64,000 nucleotides of DNA, taken from assembly GCA_963575745.1 (NCBI GenBank), contig CAUYUJ010015765.1, positions 85,001 to 149,000 of the forward strand. Reading direction: 5' to 3'. Within the stretch, counting starts at the first letter, position 1. Every line of letters begins with the position of its first letter. This document shows positions 31,670 to 42,199 of the stretch, in pieces. Below the pieces are notes generated by a model that was given only the letters and a program-made list of their open reading frames with translations, was not told the origin of the DNA and made no database searches. Position numbers and translations under genes: made by a program. Origin of the DNA: Prorocentrum cordatum (lineage: Eukaryota; Sar; Dinophyceae; Prorocentrales; Prorocentraceae).

Positions 31670-34600
31670 TTAGGGGGTTGGACCCGCGGGCGCATCCTGA
31701 GAGACCGTGAGAGCAGGGCCAGGATCGCTAGACGATCCAGCTCCGCTCACACTCGGACGCCCCTGTCGGGCGTCGAACTCATCACGAGCCTGCATCGCCA
31801 TCTTTACAGCCTTAAGGGGGCCCGTCACGACGAGGGTAGAGTCCCTTCCCCAGACGGGCCAAGTTTTCCAAGCCTTTCCGACTCGGGCGGCATTCAGCGA
31901 TAAGATGACGGGGGTCCACAGTAGCGTAGGCCCCACAGGTGTGACAAAAGGTCAGGAAGAATTGGTCCGCTCGGCCGAGCGAGTGCGACGGATGGACTTC
32001 AACTCCCTGCAAATTCAAACCGATACCCTGGGTGATCCTCTGAGCCCTGGGAGGGGGAGAAGCCTCAGGAGGAGGAGGAGGGGGAGGCAAACAGGGGCTC
32101 GAGCTCAACTCCAGGAACCTCGACTGGGGCACAGTCTGGAGACACGCCTCGCAAACCCACACAGAGTCAGGTGGAGGCGGTGGGCGGAGGCAGCGAGAGC
32201 TCGAGCTACTCTTGACTTCGGTACCGCTTTGATGGGCACCACTTCTCTCTCTGCCTTCGACGATTTGTCGGCGGCAGCAGCATCCTGGAGCGCACGACGG
32301 GCACGCCTCCTGATCATAGCAGCAGCAGAGTCGACCGCATCGGTCCGAGGAAGGTCCCCCACCGGCCCCCTCTCCCACGCCAACTCCGCCGCCCTCCCCG
32401 CCCAGATATCCGCAGCCATGTTACCCATGGCGGTGAGCATCTCTTGCTCACAGTAAAAACTCGCTCTCTCATCCGTGTGGGATGGGGTCCACCGAACCGT
32501 GAGCTGGCCAGGCCTGGATCTCCACGACTTTCTAGCACGCTCCCAGAGGTCCTCCTGGAGACGCGAGGCCCTGGGATTCTCAAGGATAAACTTCCAAGAC
32601 CTGGCTATATTCTTATGGTCGGTGACGAATTCAACATTACCTGGAACATTCTCGAGCATGAGACAAAACGCGAGCAGCTCGGCCCTCGGGACAGACTGTT
32701 TCAGCCCGAGGAGAGGAACCGCAATGCCAGCACGCTCCTGAAACTAACCCTGCTCATCAGGCGCCAGGGCCACGATAGCAGCTCCACAGCGGCGACGACG
32801 AGGGTCGTCTGAGTGCTTCCCACCCGACCCGTCCCCGTACACCACCGTCCACCCCCCATCCTCACATTCGTGAAAAGCGCCTGGCAGCCTGAGCTCGAGC
32901 TCGGCCAGCAGCGCCTCGTCGAAGCGAGGCGTGGTCATGCAGACAGTGGGCACACCACGGAGCCAGAAAGTGGGCTGGCTCTCATACTGTGCTGTCGCCG
33001 CAGGCAGCAGCGAGGCCGTCTTGTCGTAGTCGTCGTGGTTGCCGTTGCACTCGCATGACCAAATCCTGTGGAACAGCGTCTCTGGATGCTTCTTGCACCG
33101 TGGGCAGGTGGTCGACTCCAGCATGTACCCGCAGAGATGCCTCCGAGTGCGGGTCCACTGCCCTCCAGCCACGACCGCCAAATTCAATCCATGTTCATCA
33201 TGCTGGCCACGGGCCTGGCGACGCTTGAGCTCCCTCATGATATGGAAGAAGTCACCGCCACCAGCCAGACCCTCACCATTGTCATGCTTACTTGCATCTA
33301 ACCACAGCGCCGAGCGGATGTCACCGATGAGGTCGTCGATCAGCTCCGTCGTAGAGCCGAAGTTCTCGAACGCCTCGTCGCCGCTCGACGGGATGTGCCA
33401 CTCATCAACTCCAGCACTAGTCGGGCGGGTCCAGACCGTCGCAATCTTAGGATCCCACCCCACATCCATCAATGTAGCAATAACTGCTGAAATCGGGCCT
33501 CTGACAATGCTCCAGCGCCGTCTCTCCGCCTTCGCAAGGCGGCCCCGAATCGACGGCCACACAAGCCTGAGTCGCCGATGTAGCTGCGGCTGAGCCTGCC
33601 AGAAGCTGAGCCATTCCAGAACCAACTGCCGTCGCATCTCCACCGCAGGGTCCTTCAAACCGAACGAAGCCGCCAGTGTGCTGGTCAAGCAGCGCCCACC
33701 TTGGCCACCAGTGACGGCAGCAGCAGCCTGGCACCGCAGTGCCAGCAGGGCCGACGGGGAGGTGCCATGCACCTGGTTCCCGTAGGTAGACTGCGGGCAC
33801 GCACCAGTCGCCCACAAGCAGCGGGCCTCTCGGCCAAGTGCAGCCATACGTCTGAGCCTCTTGATGCGCCCAGCTCGTCGCTGCGCCTTGACTCGCCTCG
33901 AGATGGCCTTGGCGCAAACTCTGCGCCTGGCGGCCGCAACGTCGACGCCGAGGTCGACGCCCTGCAATACTGGCCTCACAGGAACTCCTCTCGCACGCAA
34001 CCTCTGCACCGACTTCTTGGCCAGGGAGGCCGACGAGCCAAGAATCACAGACTTGGAAGAGACAACCAAACGATGCTGCTTCAACCCTCGAGCCAAGGAC
34101 GTGCCCACCACATCCATAGCAGGTAATACAGCTTCCGCAGAGCCTTCGCACCGTCCTACCGTATCATCAATGAACGTCCACAGTGACGCCGACGGGGCCT
34201 CCTGATGCACCCTCTCCAGAATGGGGTAGAGAGCCAGCTTGGAGAAGGGGGCCCCATGAGACGATCCAGCCACAATGCTGCGGGTAGGGAAGATCGCCTC
34301 GCTGAGCCAGCCGCGCTCGCGCAGGTAGCGCGGGTGGAGGTAGACCTGCACCTCGAGGCCCATGACCGTCGGACTGAAGCCGAAGTCCAGGCCGATCTGG
34401 AGGAGGCCCACCAGCGAGACGCTGTCGTAGAACTTCTCGATGTCCAGGAGGAGGACCAGGAAGCTGATCTGCTGTTCCTGGGCCGCCTCGTCGAGCGTCG
34501 CCCTCAAGAGGGCAGCGCGCAAGGCTGAAGAGCCACGCACTGCTGTGTCCCAGAACGCAGCACGCGCAGGGCACCATTGCGACGTGAAGGTCTGGCGAGC

Positions 34601-37600
34601 ACGCGACCACAGCTTGACAGGCAACGGCACCATACCCAGCACACGGTCTCCCTCTCCCGACGGCTTCGGGGCAAGGGCAGATAGGGTGGCCGCCAACTGC
34701 AACGGCCATGCCTGGGCTGCCTCACATCGCTGGAAAAGGTCCCTGAGCTCCTCGAGGGCCTGGGTCGGCAGGCGGCCCAGGTCGCCAGCACCAAGCCCAT
34801 CAACTCCACGAGCCTTCTTGTTGCCCGTGACTCGGATAGCAGCCTGAAGCTGCTCGCAGTGCAGCGGAGGGATGTCCTCCTCAGCTGCTTTGTGTCGTAT
34901 TGCGCTCAGCGCTTGAATAATACTAGCTGGGGTATCCACTGCATCGCTCCAAATCTTGCCCCACTTCGTCGACTTGTTGGCCATGATCGTGATGGGGTCG
35001 GCCACCGCATTGGCGGCAAAGGAGCTGGGAGTGGTCACAACCGTGGCATCCTCAGGCCGAGGGCCGACAGGGTCACGAACGTGTCGGTGGAGGGCGCCAG
35101 GGGAGGTGCGCCACATGCGACGAACCCAGTCGGCGTAGGCCTTGCGAGTCTTGCCGATGCCCCTCGCCACCTCACAAGCTGCAACCGCCTCGACTGCCAC
35201 CGCGACCTGACACAATCCCTCAACCACCTGGTCGCTGGTAAGACTGTGGACCCCTTCGTGTAGGGAGACAATCTGATCAAGAGCCGTCTTGGCTCTGTCT
35301 TGTAAGTCAGGTCGCTGATCCAAATGGTACTGTCGCAGATGCTGAACTCGACCAGCAGCACTGGCCAACGCACTACACATCTGCTCCTCATCCTTGTCAT
35401 GGAAGAACATGGCCAAGGTCCTCCTGCAGAGTGTGTCCATAACCGACCAATGCTCAGCACCATCATATTTCCAATGGCCTCGCCCAGGCGACGAGACCGA
35501 CTTCTTCCAAGTGACTGCAAACCCTCGGGCTCTGCCAGTGAAAGGCGCACGCTCCTGGGCCGTGAGGTTCGGGTCAAGGAGAGACTGCTCAACCTGGTGG
35601 ACCCACTTGCCATAGTCTTGGGATAGCTGGTCGTTCCCCTCGAGGGCCCACGAGACGATAGGAAACTCGCTAATCATGCGCATCTCCGCCGTGAAGGTGT
35701 ACTTCGGACAACCGCCTCCACCCGCTCCAGAGGGCGAGTTAGAGTTCCATCGATCCAGGCTGACTCCAAAGACATCGCCAGTCAAACCCTGAGGATCAGG
35801 TGGCTGATGGAGCTCGTGAAACGCATCTTGATGATCTGGAGGCAAGGCCTCCTTGCGCCTCTGAAGGGCTGCTTGCTTGCGCTGGTAGGTCTTGCTCTGC
35901 GGGTCAGGGGCCGTCGGTGGCCGATCCACAGCAGGGAGCGGCCGCGGCAAGACCAAAGCGCGGTGCCACCATGCCGTCGACGTGCCCTGTATCTCAACAT
36001 GGAGGCCACAGTGGACCTTCCAAGGAACGGTGAGGACGGCCTTAACCGAGACTAAGTCTGCCACCGACACTGACGCCACCGCATAGTCTATGAGCGACCC
36101 CGTGCCCTTGTCACAGGTGAGACGGACATCTGGGAGTACGATTGTGCCTCCCACATCCTTGAGGAACGAGTTGCGCTCCAGGGCCGTCGGGGTCAGGTTC
36201 CAATCTGCAACAATGATCCACGGGTCAGATACTGATGCCAAAAAGGCTCGCAGAGAAGCCCACCTATCAAGATTGAGGCCTCCGAAACCGTGCTTGGGCA
36301 AGAAATAGGCAGCGATCACAATGAGGTTGCCTGCACGCAGATGCCAGACAGTTGGCACCCAGCCCCGGCAGGGATCCTTCAACCGCTCCTTGGTCATCAG
36401 GGCCCTCTGCCGATCGAAGGACGCGGTAGCAAGATGGGACCGCGCCAGAACCCACTCACCTCCACTCGCGCCCTCCGCAGACCGACCCGTGCCCACCGCA
36501 GCGCAAGCCGATAACTTCCAACCGTCAACGTCCAGACTGGCACGATACTGGATGAGTTTCGCCTCGGTGACGTGAGTCTCCACAAACGCCATCATGCCAT
36601 ACTTACTCTTATGCTCCACCACAAACTTGTGGATACGGGGCCCCCATCCCGTGATATTCGCAAAGAAGAGCGACGCACCAGCACGGTGAGGTGCCTTCGT
36701 CTGGGCCGAAGACAGCACGGGCTGGCGGGGGGGGCTCCGTACCTCACGAGCCGACCGCGTAACTGCTGACGCCGCGCAGCTCGCTCGTGTCTCCATCCCC
36801 GAAGAGCGGGCCAGATGGAGGCTGCCACCCCCCGTAGTAGACTGGGACGCCACCATCGGAGCTGACGATGCCACGCAGCTCGCTCGTGCCCCCATCCCCG
36901 TAGAGCGGGCCAGATGGGGGCTGCATGACACCGAAGTAGATGACGCCAACTCCAATGTCTCTCGCGCCTCCATCCCCGAGGAGCGGACCAGATGGAGGGT
37001 GCCTGTACTCGGAGCTGACGGAGACAACTCCACTGGAGCTGAAGATGCCACGCAACTCGCACGTGCCTCCATCCCCGAAGAGCGGGCCAGATGGAGGATG
37101 CCTGGTCTCGAGGTCGAAGGGGCCAACCTCGACGGAGCTGACGACGCCTCGCACCTCGCTCGTGTCCCCACCCCCGTAGAGCGGGCCAGATGGGGGCTGC
37201 CTGACACCGAAGTCGGAGGCGACAACTCCGCTGTCGCTGAAGATGCCACGCAGCTCGCACGTGCCTCCACCCCCGAAGAGCGGGCCAGATGGAGGATGCC
37301 TGGACTCGAGGTCGACGGAGTCGACCTCCACGGAGCTGACGATGCCTCGTACCTCGCTCGTGCCCCCATCCCCGTAGAGCGGGCCAGCTGGGGGCTGCCT
37401 GAGACGGAGGTCGAAGATGCCAACTCCGATGTCACTGATGCCACGCAGCTCACTCCTGTTCCCGTCGTCGAAGGGCGGGCCAGGTGACTGCCTGCATGCG
37501 CGCCTTGCATAGAGCTGGGCGCAGAAGAATGAGGTTGCTCCAGATCCTCTCCAAAGCAATCGTCGTCACTGAACTGCATGTCCTGGAGGGGGTCGATATC

Positions 37601-37603
37601 CAT
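31670..37603 (-). pseudogene. LINE ORF2: EEP endonuclease, RT, RNase H; lightly disabled
   Basis: First ATG after the ORF1 stop is at 37603 (19 nt downstream). The EEP endonuclease begins near residue 310 (FFANITGWG) with ETH, WIIVADWNLTP and GSLIDYAVAS. RT motifs: LVLLLDIEKFYDSV (A, about residue 1050), GSSHGAPFS (B), LWTFIDDTVG (C, FIDD rather than YxDD, about 1143), VVSSKSVILGSS (D). Then CPRCKKHPETLFHRIWSCEC, a CCHC finger. RNase H: VYGDGSGG, VPRAELLAF, FVTDHKNI, WTPSHTDE. A TAG at 32746-32744 splits RNase H; the same frame continues to 32105. After that a +1-type shift leads to WVCEACLQTVPQSR and FCHTCGAYATVDPRHLIAEC (a possible zinc motif), and another returns to the first frame, ending with the stop at 31670 (AMQARDEFDARQG). 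Catalytic residues of all three enzymes are visible. Confidence 0.85.
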
Positions 37604-37619
37604 ATCATCCAGTGTGGTG

Positions 37620-38780
37620 CTACCCCCTCTTCGGAGGAGGGGCCTTGGCGCGAGGTGGGGGCCGACCATCACCACCGCCGCCAGGACCAGGAGGAGCAGC
37701 TGCCACGCCGACATCCACAGGGGACCTCGCGACTGGGCTCGCCTTCGCAGCAGACTGCTCAAGTCGTTCACGTGCTGCCTTGACCTTGGAGGCACGGGCC
37801 TTGGCCTCAGCCTCCGACGGGGCTGCTGGGGCTGCGGCCGCGGCCGCCGCCTTGGCTCCCTCGGCGCCAGTTGCAGTGCCCACCTCGGCGCCGCCTTCGG
37901 CCTTCGTGGCTGGGCCCAGAGGTCCCTCAGCGCCGACAGCCGACGCCGTCGCCTCTGGGCCTGACGCCACCTCCACCACGCGCCGCCGCTTGAGGGGCGC
38001 CTGCGCTGCAGCCAGCTTGACCCCCTCGAGGGCCGTCTGGACGGCGTGGATGACCGCCGCGGCCTGGTCCTTGGCCTCATCCATGGCCGTGAGGGCCGTC
38101 TGCAGCTTGTCCTTGGCCTCTCCATCCTCGTACTCATCAATCGCGATACTCTTGAGCTTATCTTCATACGCTGCCAAGAAATCGGGCACAGACTCGGGCT
38201 TGACCTCAGAAGCCGTCTGGGCACGAACATTGTTGTAGGCCAGGACCGCGGCCTCGTGGGCCTCCTCGGCATCCACGAGCTCCTCCATGGCCTGATCGTA
38301 GTCCTGGCGCGCCTGCTTGAGGCGCGTCTCCAAGTTGGAAATCTCCGAGAGGAAGTTGTGGGCGTTGGTGGCCGCCTGCTTCGCCTTGGCCTCCGTCGAC
38401 TGGAGCTGCTCCAAGGGTGTGCGCGACCTCGGCAACGCTGGCGTCTCGACTGCCTGCTTGATGGCGAGAACTGAAGCCGTAACCGATGCATCTTGCTGCA
38501 CAAGGGCCTCAAGCTGGTTGATGAGCTTCGCCTTACCCCAGGGGCTGAAGATCGCAGCAGATGAAGCGGCAGGCACGGCTGGCCCAGGCCCCTTCGGCGA
38601 TCCTCCCTTGGGCTTGTCCTTCTTCTTCTTCGGAGAGTAGAGCTGCTGCGCCTGTCCACACACCGAGCACGTTCCGCCATTCTTGATGATACGCCAGTTC
38701 CAATCCCACTGCTTGCCAGCGCGGCAGGACGGGGTCGGGCACATGGTGTAGCTCGTGCGAGGCTGCTGCGGCGGCGCCAT
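37620..38780 (-). CDS. LINE ORF1 protein
   Basis: 386 codons with ATG in good context (GCCATGG). N-terminal Cys motif MCPTPSCRAGKQWDWNWR ... GGTCSVCGQ, a CxxxxC/CxxC zinc ribbon probably binding RNA. Then a Lys-rich stretch (SPKKKKDKPKG), a long coiled coil (about residues 75-230; EQLQSTEAKAKQAATNAHNF, LETRLKQARQDYDQAMEELV) and an Ala-rich tail ending APPPKRG. Probably the RNA-binding and assembly protein of the element. The stop is TAG at 37622-37620; ORF2 starts 19 nt later in another frame, so reinitiation or a frameshift could link them. The frame is intact. Confidence 0.8.
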   Translation of the reverse strand: MAPPQQPRTSYTMCPTPSCRAGKQWDWNWRIIKNGGTCSVCGQAQQLYSPKKKKDKPKGGSPKGPGPAVPAASSAAIFSPWGKAKLINQLEALVQQDASVTASVLAIKQAVETPALPRSRTPLEQLQSTEAKAKQAATNAHNFLSEISNLETRLKQARQDYDQAMEELVDAEEAHEAAVLAYNNVRAQTASEVKPESVPDFLAAYEDKLKSIAIDEYEDGEAKDKLQTALTAMDEAKDQAAAVIHAVQTALEGVKLAAAQAPLKRRRVVEVASGPEATASAVGAEGPLGPATKAEGGAEVGTATGAEGAKAAAAAAAPAAPSEAEAKARASKVKAARERLEQSAAKASPVARSPVDVGVAAAPPGPGGGGDGRPPPRAKAPPPKRG

Positions 38781-38869
38781 GGCAGACTCTGGACAGTTGT
38801 CGGGCTGAACAACCCTGGCACTGGCCGCGGACTAGCGGTATCCACGTGTTCCCCTGCGGAACAAGGCAT

Positions 38870-38891
38870 CTTGAGCCAAAATGGCTACGGA
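38870..38891 (-). other. Dinoflagellate spliced-leader (DinoSL) sequence
   Basis: The minus strand reads T + CCGTAGCCATTTTGGCTCAA + G, all 22 nt of the DinoSL consensus (first base T, allowed). It is followed at once by ATG (38869). DinoSL is trans-spliced onto mRNA 5' ends, so finding it in genomic DNA at a retroelement's 5' end indicates reverse transcription of a trans-spliced transcript. Confidence 0.95.
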
Positions 38892-39075
38892 AGGAGGAGG
38901 AGGAGGAGGAGGAGGAGGAGGAGGAGGAGGGGGAGGAGGAGGAGGAGGAGGAGGAGGAGGAGGAGGGGGGGGGAGGGGAGGAGGGAGGAGGAGGGAGGAG
39001 GGGGAGGAGGAGGGGGGAGGAGGAGGGGGAGGAGGAGGAGGAGGAAAAGGAGGAGGGGAGGAGGGACGGAAAATG
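38892..39075. repeat. (GGA)n microsatellite, right flank of the LINE
   Basis: About 180 bp of GGA with occasional extra G, ending AAAAGGAGGAGGGGAGG. It starts directly at the DinoSL end of the LINE. Confidence 0.95.
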
Positions 39076-39085
39076 GAAGAAGAAA

Positions 39086-39263
39086 AATGGCATGAACATA
39101 AACCTTCGAAACTCCGCGCGGATTTCTTGGATCTGCGCTGGGCCCCCCTCCCTGGCGCGCGGGGCGCACCAAGGGCGGCGCTGGAGGCGCCGCCGGGGGG
39201 GGGACCTTGCGCGGATCCAAAAAATCAGCGCGGAGCGACAAAATCTTGCGTTCATGCCGTTGT
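39086..39263. mobile_element. Cloverleaf fold-back element, copy B
   Basis: Ends ATGGCATGAAC and GTTCATGCCGT are inverse. Arms CTCCGCGCGGATTTCTTGGA and GGATCCAAAAAATCAGCGCG; inner hairpins at CCTGGCGCGCGG and GGCGCTGGAGGCGCC. Confidence 0.75.
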
Positions 39264-39288
39264 TCTCCTTCGAGAAGGGGGGCGGAAA

Positions 39289-39471
39289 ATCGTGTCGACT
39301 TCGGCGTTGGTTCCTGACACCGCGGGGATCGGATCGCTCAGCCTTGAACGATCGGGCGTCTCCGAAACGTCAGCTTGGTCAACACCAACCGATTCTGGGT
39401 CGCTGGCGGCATTCAAAATTCAACGCCGGCGGCAGGGTCGCCGCCGGTCGACACGACGCGAACCTACCGTA
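39289..39471. mobile_element. TA-MITE copy 2
   Basis: Left end truncated at TCGTGTCGACTTCGG; right end GCGAACCTACCGTA intact. Internal GATCGGATCGCTCAGCCTTG replaces the usual palindrome. Confidence 0.75.
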
Positions 39472-39484
39472 CCCCCCCTCCTCG

Positions 39485-39720
39485 CGTTGGCAGAGGCCTC
39501 CTAGATTCGGCGGCGAGCGAGGAGGGGAAGAGAGAAGGAGAAGGCCTTCTCAGATGTCGGCGGGGCTTTTCAGAAGCGCTCTGGCCTTCTGAGGAGGTTC
39601 CTGTGTTTTCGGGGGGGGGAATCTTCTCAGAAGGCAGGGGGACTTCCAAGCCTTCTGAGAATGCCTTCTCCTTCTCACTTCCCCCCCCCTCGCTCGCCGC
39701 CGATGAGAGGCCTTCTAGAT
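39485..39720. mobile_element. Fold-back element with about 60-bp arms
   Basis: Left arm GGCCTCCTAGATTCGGCGGC ... GAAGGAGAAGGCCTTCTCAG; right arm is its inverse (GAATGCCTTCTCCTTCTC ... GCCGCCGATGAGAGGCCTTC). About 100-bp loop. Confidence 0.7.
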
Positions 39721-39924
39721 GAGGCCCGAGTAGATGGGGTCGGAGGATCGCGCCGCATCGCCAATGCATCAGCGATGCATCGGCGATGCATCGGCAGTGC
39801 ATCGGCAGTGCACCAGCGACGCCAGCGTGGAGAAAACCAGGCCCCACATCGAGCCGCACCGGCGATGCATCGGCGATGAAGCGCGACCCTCCGACCCCAC
39901 CCACTCGGTCCCCATCTAGGAGGC
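39708..39924. mobile_element. Second fold-back element with GATGCATCGGC repeats in the loop
   Basis: Left arm GGCCTTCTAGATGAGG ... GGGGTCGGAGGATCGCGC is inverted at the right (GCGCGACCCTCCGACCCC ... CCCCATCTAGGAGGCC). The loop has five to six GATGCATCGGC-like units. It shares its first bases with the end of the previous element. Confidence 0.7.
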
Positions 39925-41520
39925 CCAGAGTTGTGCAAAGCACAGAAAAAAAACACAACAAAAAATGTGCCCAGTGCTCGAAATCCGGGAGCCCTCGCCG
40001 TGCCTTGGGGGGCCGTGGACTGCGCTCGGTGCTCCCTGGGCTCGCGCCCCGGAGTCCAGGCCGCGAGGGCGTGAACCCTCGGCCGGAGGTGGCCGCCGCC
40101 AAGGAACGATCGGGAGGAGGGGGGGGGAAGCGAGGCCGGGAGCACGAGGAGCGAGCGCGCGCAGCCTGCCGGAGGAGGAGGCGGGGCAGAGAGTGGCGGC
40201 GGAGAGGGGGCGAAAGAAGGGGGCACAATGGAGCCCCCCTCTTAAGGGACGAGAGGAAGCCGAACGGAAAAGAGAGAATGCGAATGCCGCCGGCCCTCTG
40301 GGCAGAGATGGTGGAGGGCGTTTCCCCTTCCAACCCCTGCTTCCCCTTCGGCGAAGGGTTCACCCCTGCCTCTGACCGCCTCTCCTGGATCTGGACAGGG
40401 GGAGGCGCGAGGGGGTAGAGCGTCTGCGATGGCCCAATATGGCTCCAACCCCAAGCATGCCTCCAAGGCTCCAAGACTGCCCCAAGACGGCTCCGAGCGT
40501 CCACGGCGCCGCCCGAGGACACCCCCGCGAAGCTAACATCTGTCCCACCCAATTGTATTTCCGCAGGTCGTGAGGCCGGGGCTCTTGTGATCGGTGTCGC
40601 GCCCCCGCCTCCCTCACTCGCTCGCACGCCTCCTGCACTCCAGCCCAGACTCGCTCTCACTCCGACTCACTCACCCACACTCACATTCACTCCTGCTCAA
40701 GCTCTCCCACCCAGACCCCCCATACTGAGCGACCCATCCTCAGACCTTCTTGCTGTCGCAGCAAGACGGCATCCCGCAGGTCTGCGGCCGCGAATGCCGA
40801 GAGCCACGCGTCGGCGACAGATCCAGGGCGTGCGGGGTGGGTGGACAGCGGACTTGTCACACTCAGACCCGCTCAACAGCCAGACTCACTCAACATCAGA
40901 CTCATTCATACGCAGACTCACTCGAACTCAGACTCAATCAACATGATGTTGATTCGGGATGCTGACTCCACCCACCCTTTCTTCTATGTTGTCGCATTCC
41001 TCAGCTGTACACATCGAAAATGGAAAAGGCAATGCGGAATCCCATCGTAGCCCATAGAGGCTGGGACTATGGCAACCAAAGTCACGAAAGAGATGTCATT
41101 ACATCAAACATCAACAAAATGTAACGATATCTGGACGGACCATAGCTGGGCCCTAGCTGGGCCGACAAATTGGGAAGCTTGCAGGCCGAAGCGACCAACC
41201 CAGAAAACTACTACATTGAAAAGCTGCTGGGCCCCAGCCCTGCCGTGGAGCAAGAAAACTGAAATAGATGCGGACTGAAGGACGGCAACGCATCGATCGC
41301 ACCATCCTCATGACAGGCGATAGCCAAGCAGAGTTGGAGTCACCGCACAAACGTTCGTGGACTCGAGTGCCACCACGAATTCTGCCGTCCCTTGCTCTGG
41401 CATCCACGTCACGGGGGCAGATGCCTGCACGTCAGTTCCAGACGTGGCTGTGAGGTGTTGCCGCACGGCTCTCTCGTCCACCAGGCTGAGCTGAAACGCG
41501 ACGCCATGCGTAGAGGAACA
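39925..41520. other. No recognisable gene
   Basis: 40560-40950 is rich in CACTCACTC and ACTCAACA simple sequence. Other frames show no domain I recognise. Confidence 0.5.
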
Positions 41521-41523
41521 AAC

Positions 41524-41688
41524 AACGGCACAACCATACACGTCCAGAGCTCCGCGCGGATTTCTCGGATCCACGCTGTGCCCCCCACCCTGGCGCGCGG
41601 AGCGCAATCCGGACGGCGCCGGAGGCGCCGCCAGGGGGCCCAGCGCAGATCCAAGAAAACCGTGCGGAACTCCGAAAGCGTATGTTTA
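41524..41688. mobile_element. Cloverleaf fold-back element, copy C
   Basis: Arms AGCTCCGCGCGGATTTCTCG and AAGAAAACCGTGCGGAACTC; inner hairpins CCTGGCGCGCGGAGCG and GGCGCCGGAGGCGCCGCC. Confidence 0.75.
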
Positions 41689-41698
41689 GGAACAAGGA

Positions 41699-41880
41699 AG
41701 GGCGACACCAACATCACCAGGGCGAGGAGATGCGAGGAGCGAGGGGGGGTCTCCCTGGTGGTGTGGCCCCCCTCCACTCTCGCTCGAGACATCCCCAGCC
41801 TCCAGCCCGAGGAGGCATCCTGAATCTCCTCGCCGGAGGTGGCACCCCTGGTGGTGCTGGTGTCGCTTCTCCTCCCTCCG
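41699..41880. mobile_element. TIR element at the 3' side of the LMF gene
   Basis: GGGCGACACCAACATCACCA near 41700 is roughly inverted by TGGTGGTGCTGGTGTCGC near 41850. Inner part GAGGAGATGCGAGGAGCG against GAATCTCCTCGCCGGAGG. It lies just downstream of the last conserved LMF residues, so it may be an intron. Confidence 0.45.
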
Positions 41881-41889
41881 ACATGTTTC

Positions 41890-42199
41890 CGCCGCGGTTG
41901 CTCCCTCGAATGTGGTACCGGTACACCTGCACGGCAATGCGGCGCACTTCGGACCTGCGGCCGTGCGCGGGCCCGTGCAGCAGGGCTGCCCAGGCGGTCG
42001 CGTGTCCCTGGCAGAGGAGGTCCACGAAGCGGTGCAGCCAGGCGGGGTCCGAGGCCGCGCCCACGATGGGGTTGCCCTCCAGCGGCAGGAACCACATCTG
42101 CCAGGCGAAGCGGCGGTGCAGTGGGCTGGTCTGCCAGGGCCTGCGCTCCGGCCGGCCGACCTTGTAAGGCACCTCCAGCTCAAGCCACTCCTCCCCCAC
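41890..42199 (-). CDS. Lipase maturation factor (LMF), C-terminal exon 3
   Basis: Acceptor CGACAG|GTG at 42201-42200. In frame with exon 2 it reads VGEEWLELEVPYKVGRP, RFAWQMWFLPLEG, WLHRFVDLLCQGH and VRRIAVQVYRYHI. The pattern W-x-E-x-E/V-x-x-x-K-x-G, DWQMWF-like block and final LYRY-like motif is that of the soluble C-terminal domain of LMF1/LMF2. After YHI the frame stays open but loses similarity, so the 3' limit (about 41890) is approximate; another exon may follow. Confidence 0.75.

Larger units (their letters stand above)
31563..38891 (-). mobile_element. Near full-length LINE with DinoSL 5' end
   Basis: Order on the minus strand: DinoSL (38891-38870), short leader, ORF1 (38780-37620), ORF2 with endonuclease, reverse transcriptase, CCHC zinc motif and RNase H (from 37603 to about 31670), then a tail ending GCTTGAATCC at 31563. 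Both junctions fall in (TCC)n on this strand: ...CCTCCTCCT before TCCGTAGCC, and TCCTCC straight after GAATCC. No poly-A tail and no clear target duplication other than TCC triplets. Coding damage is light (one internal TAG, one or two frameshifts near the 3' end), so the copy is probably young. Confidence 0.85.

Noticed and set aside
30651-31673. Gly/Glu/Arg and Pro/Ser open frames of 340-584 codons
   Set aside because: Translations of (GGA)n. Only the short unique island 31013-31160 on the minus strand looks like true coding sequence.
37620-38869. N-terminal 422 codons of the 2041-codon frame as the ORF2 N-terminus
   Set aside because: The Arg/Ser-rich product is what the ORF1 coding sequence gives in another frame; ORF1 has a proper zinc ribbon and coiled coil. 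Kept only as a possible leaky-scanning frame.
40581-40946. Pro/Thr/Ser-rich frame on the plus strand
   Set aside because: Low-complexity CACTCACTC sequence with no domain or splice evidence.
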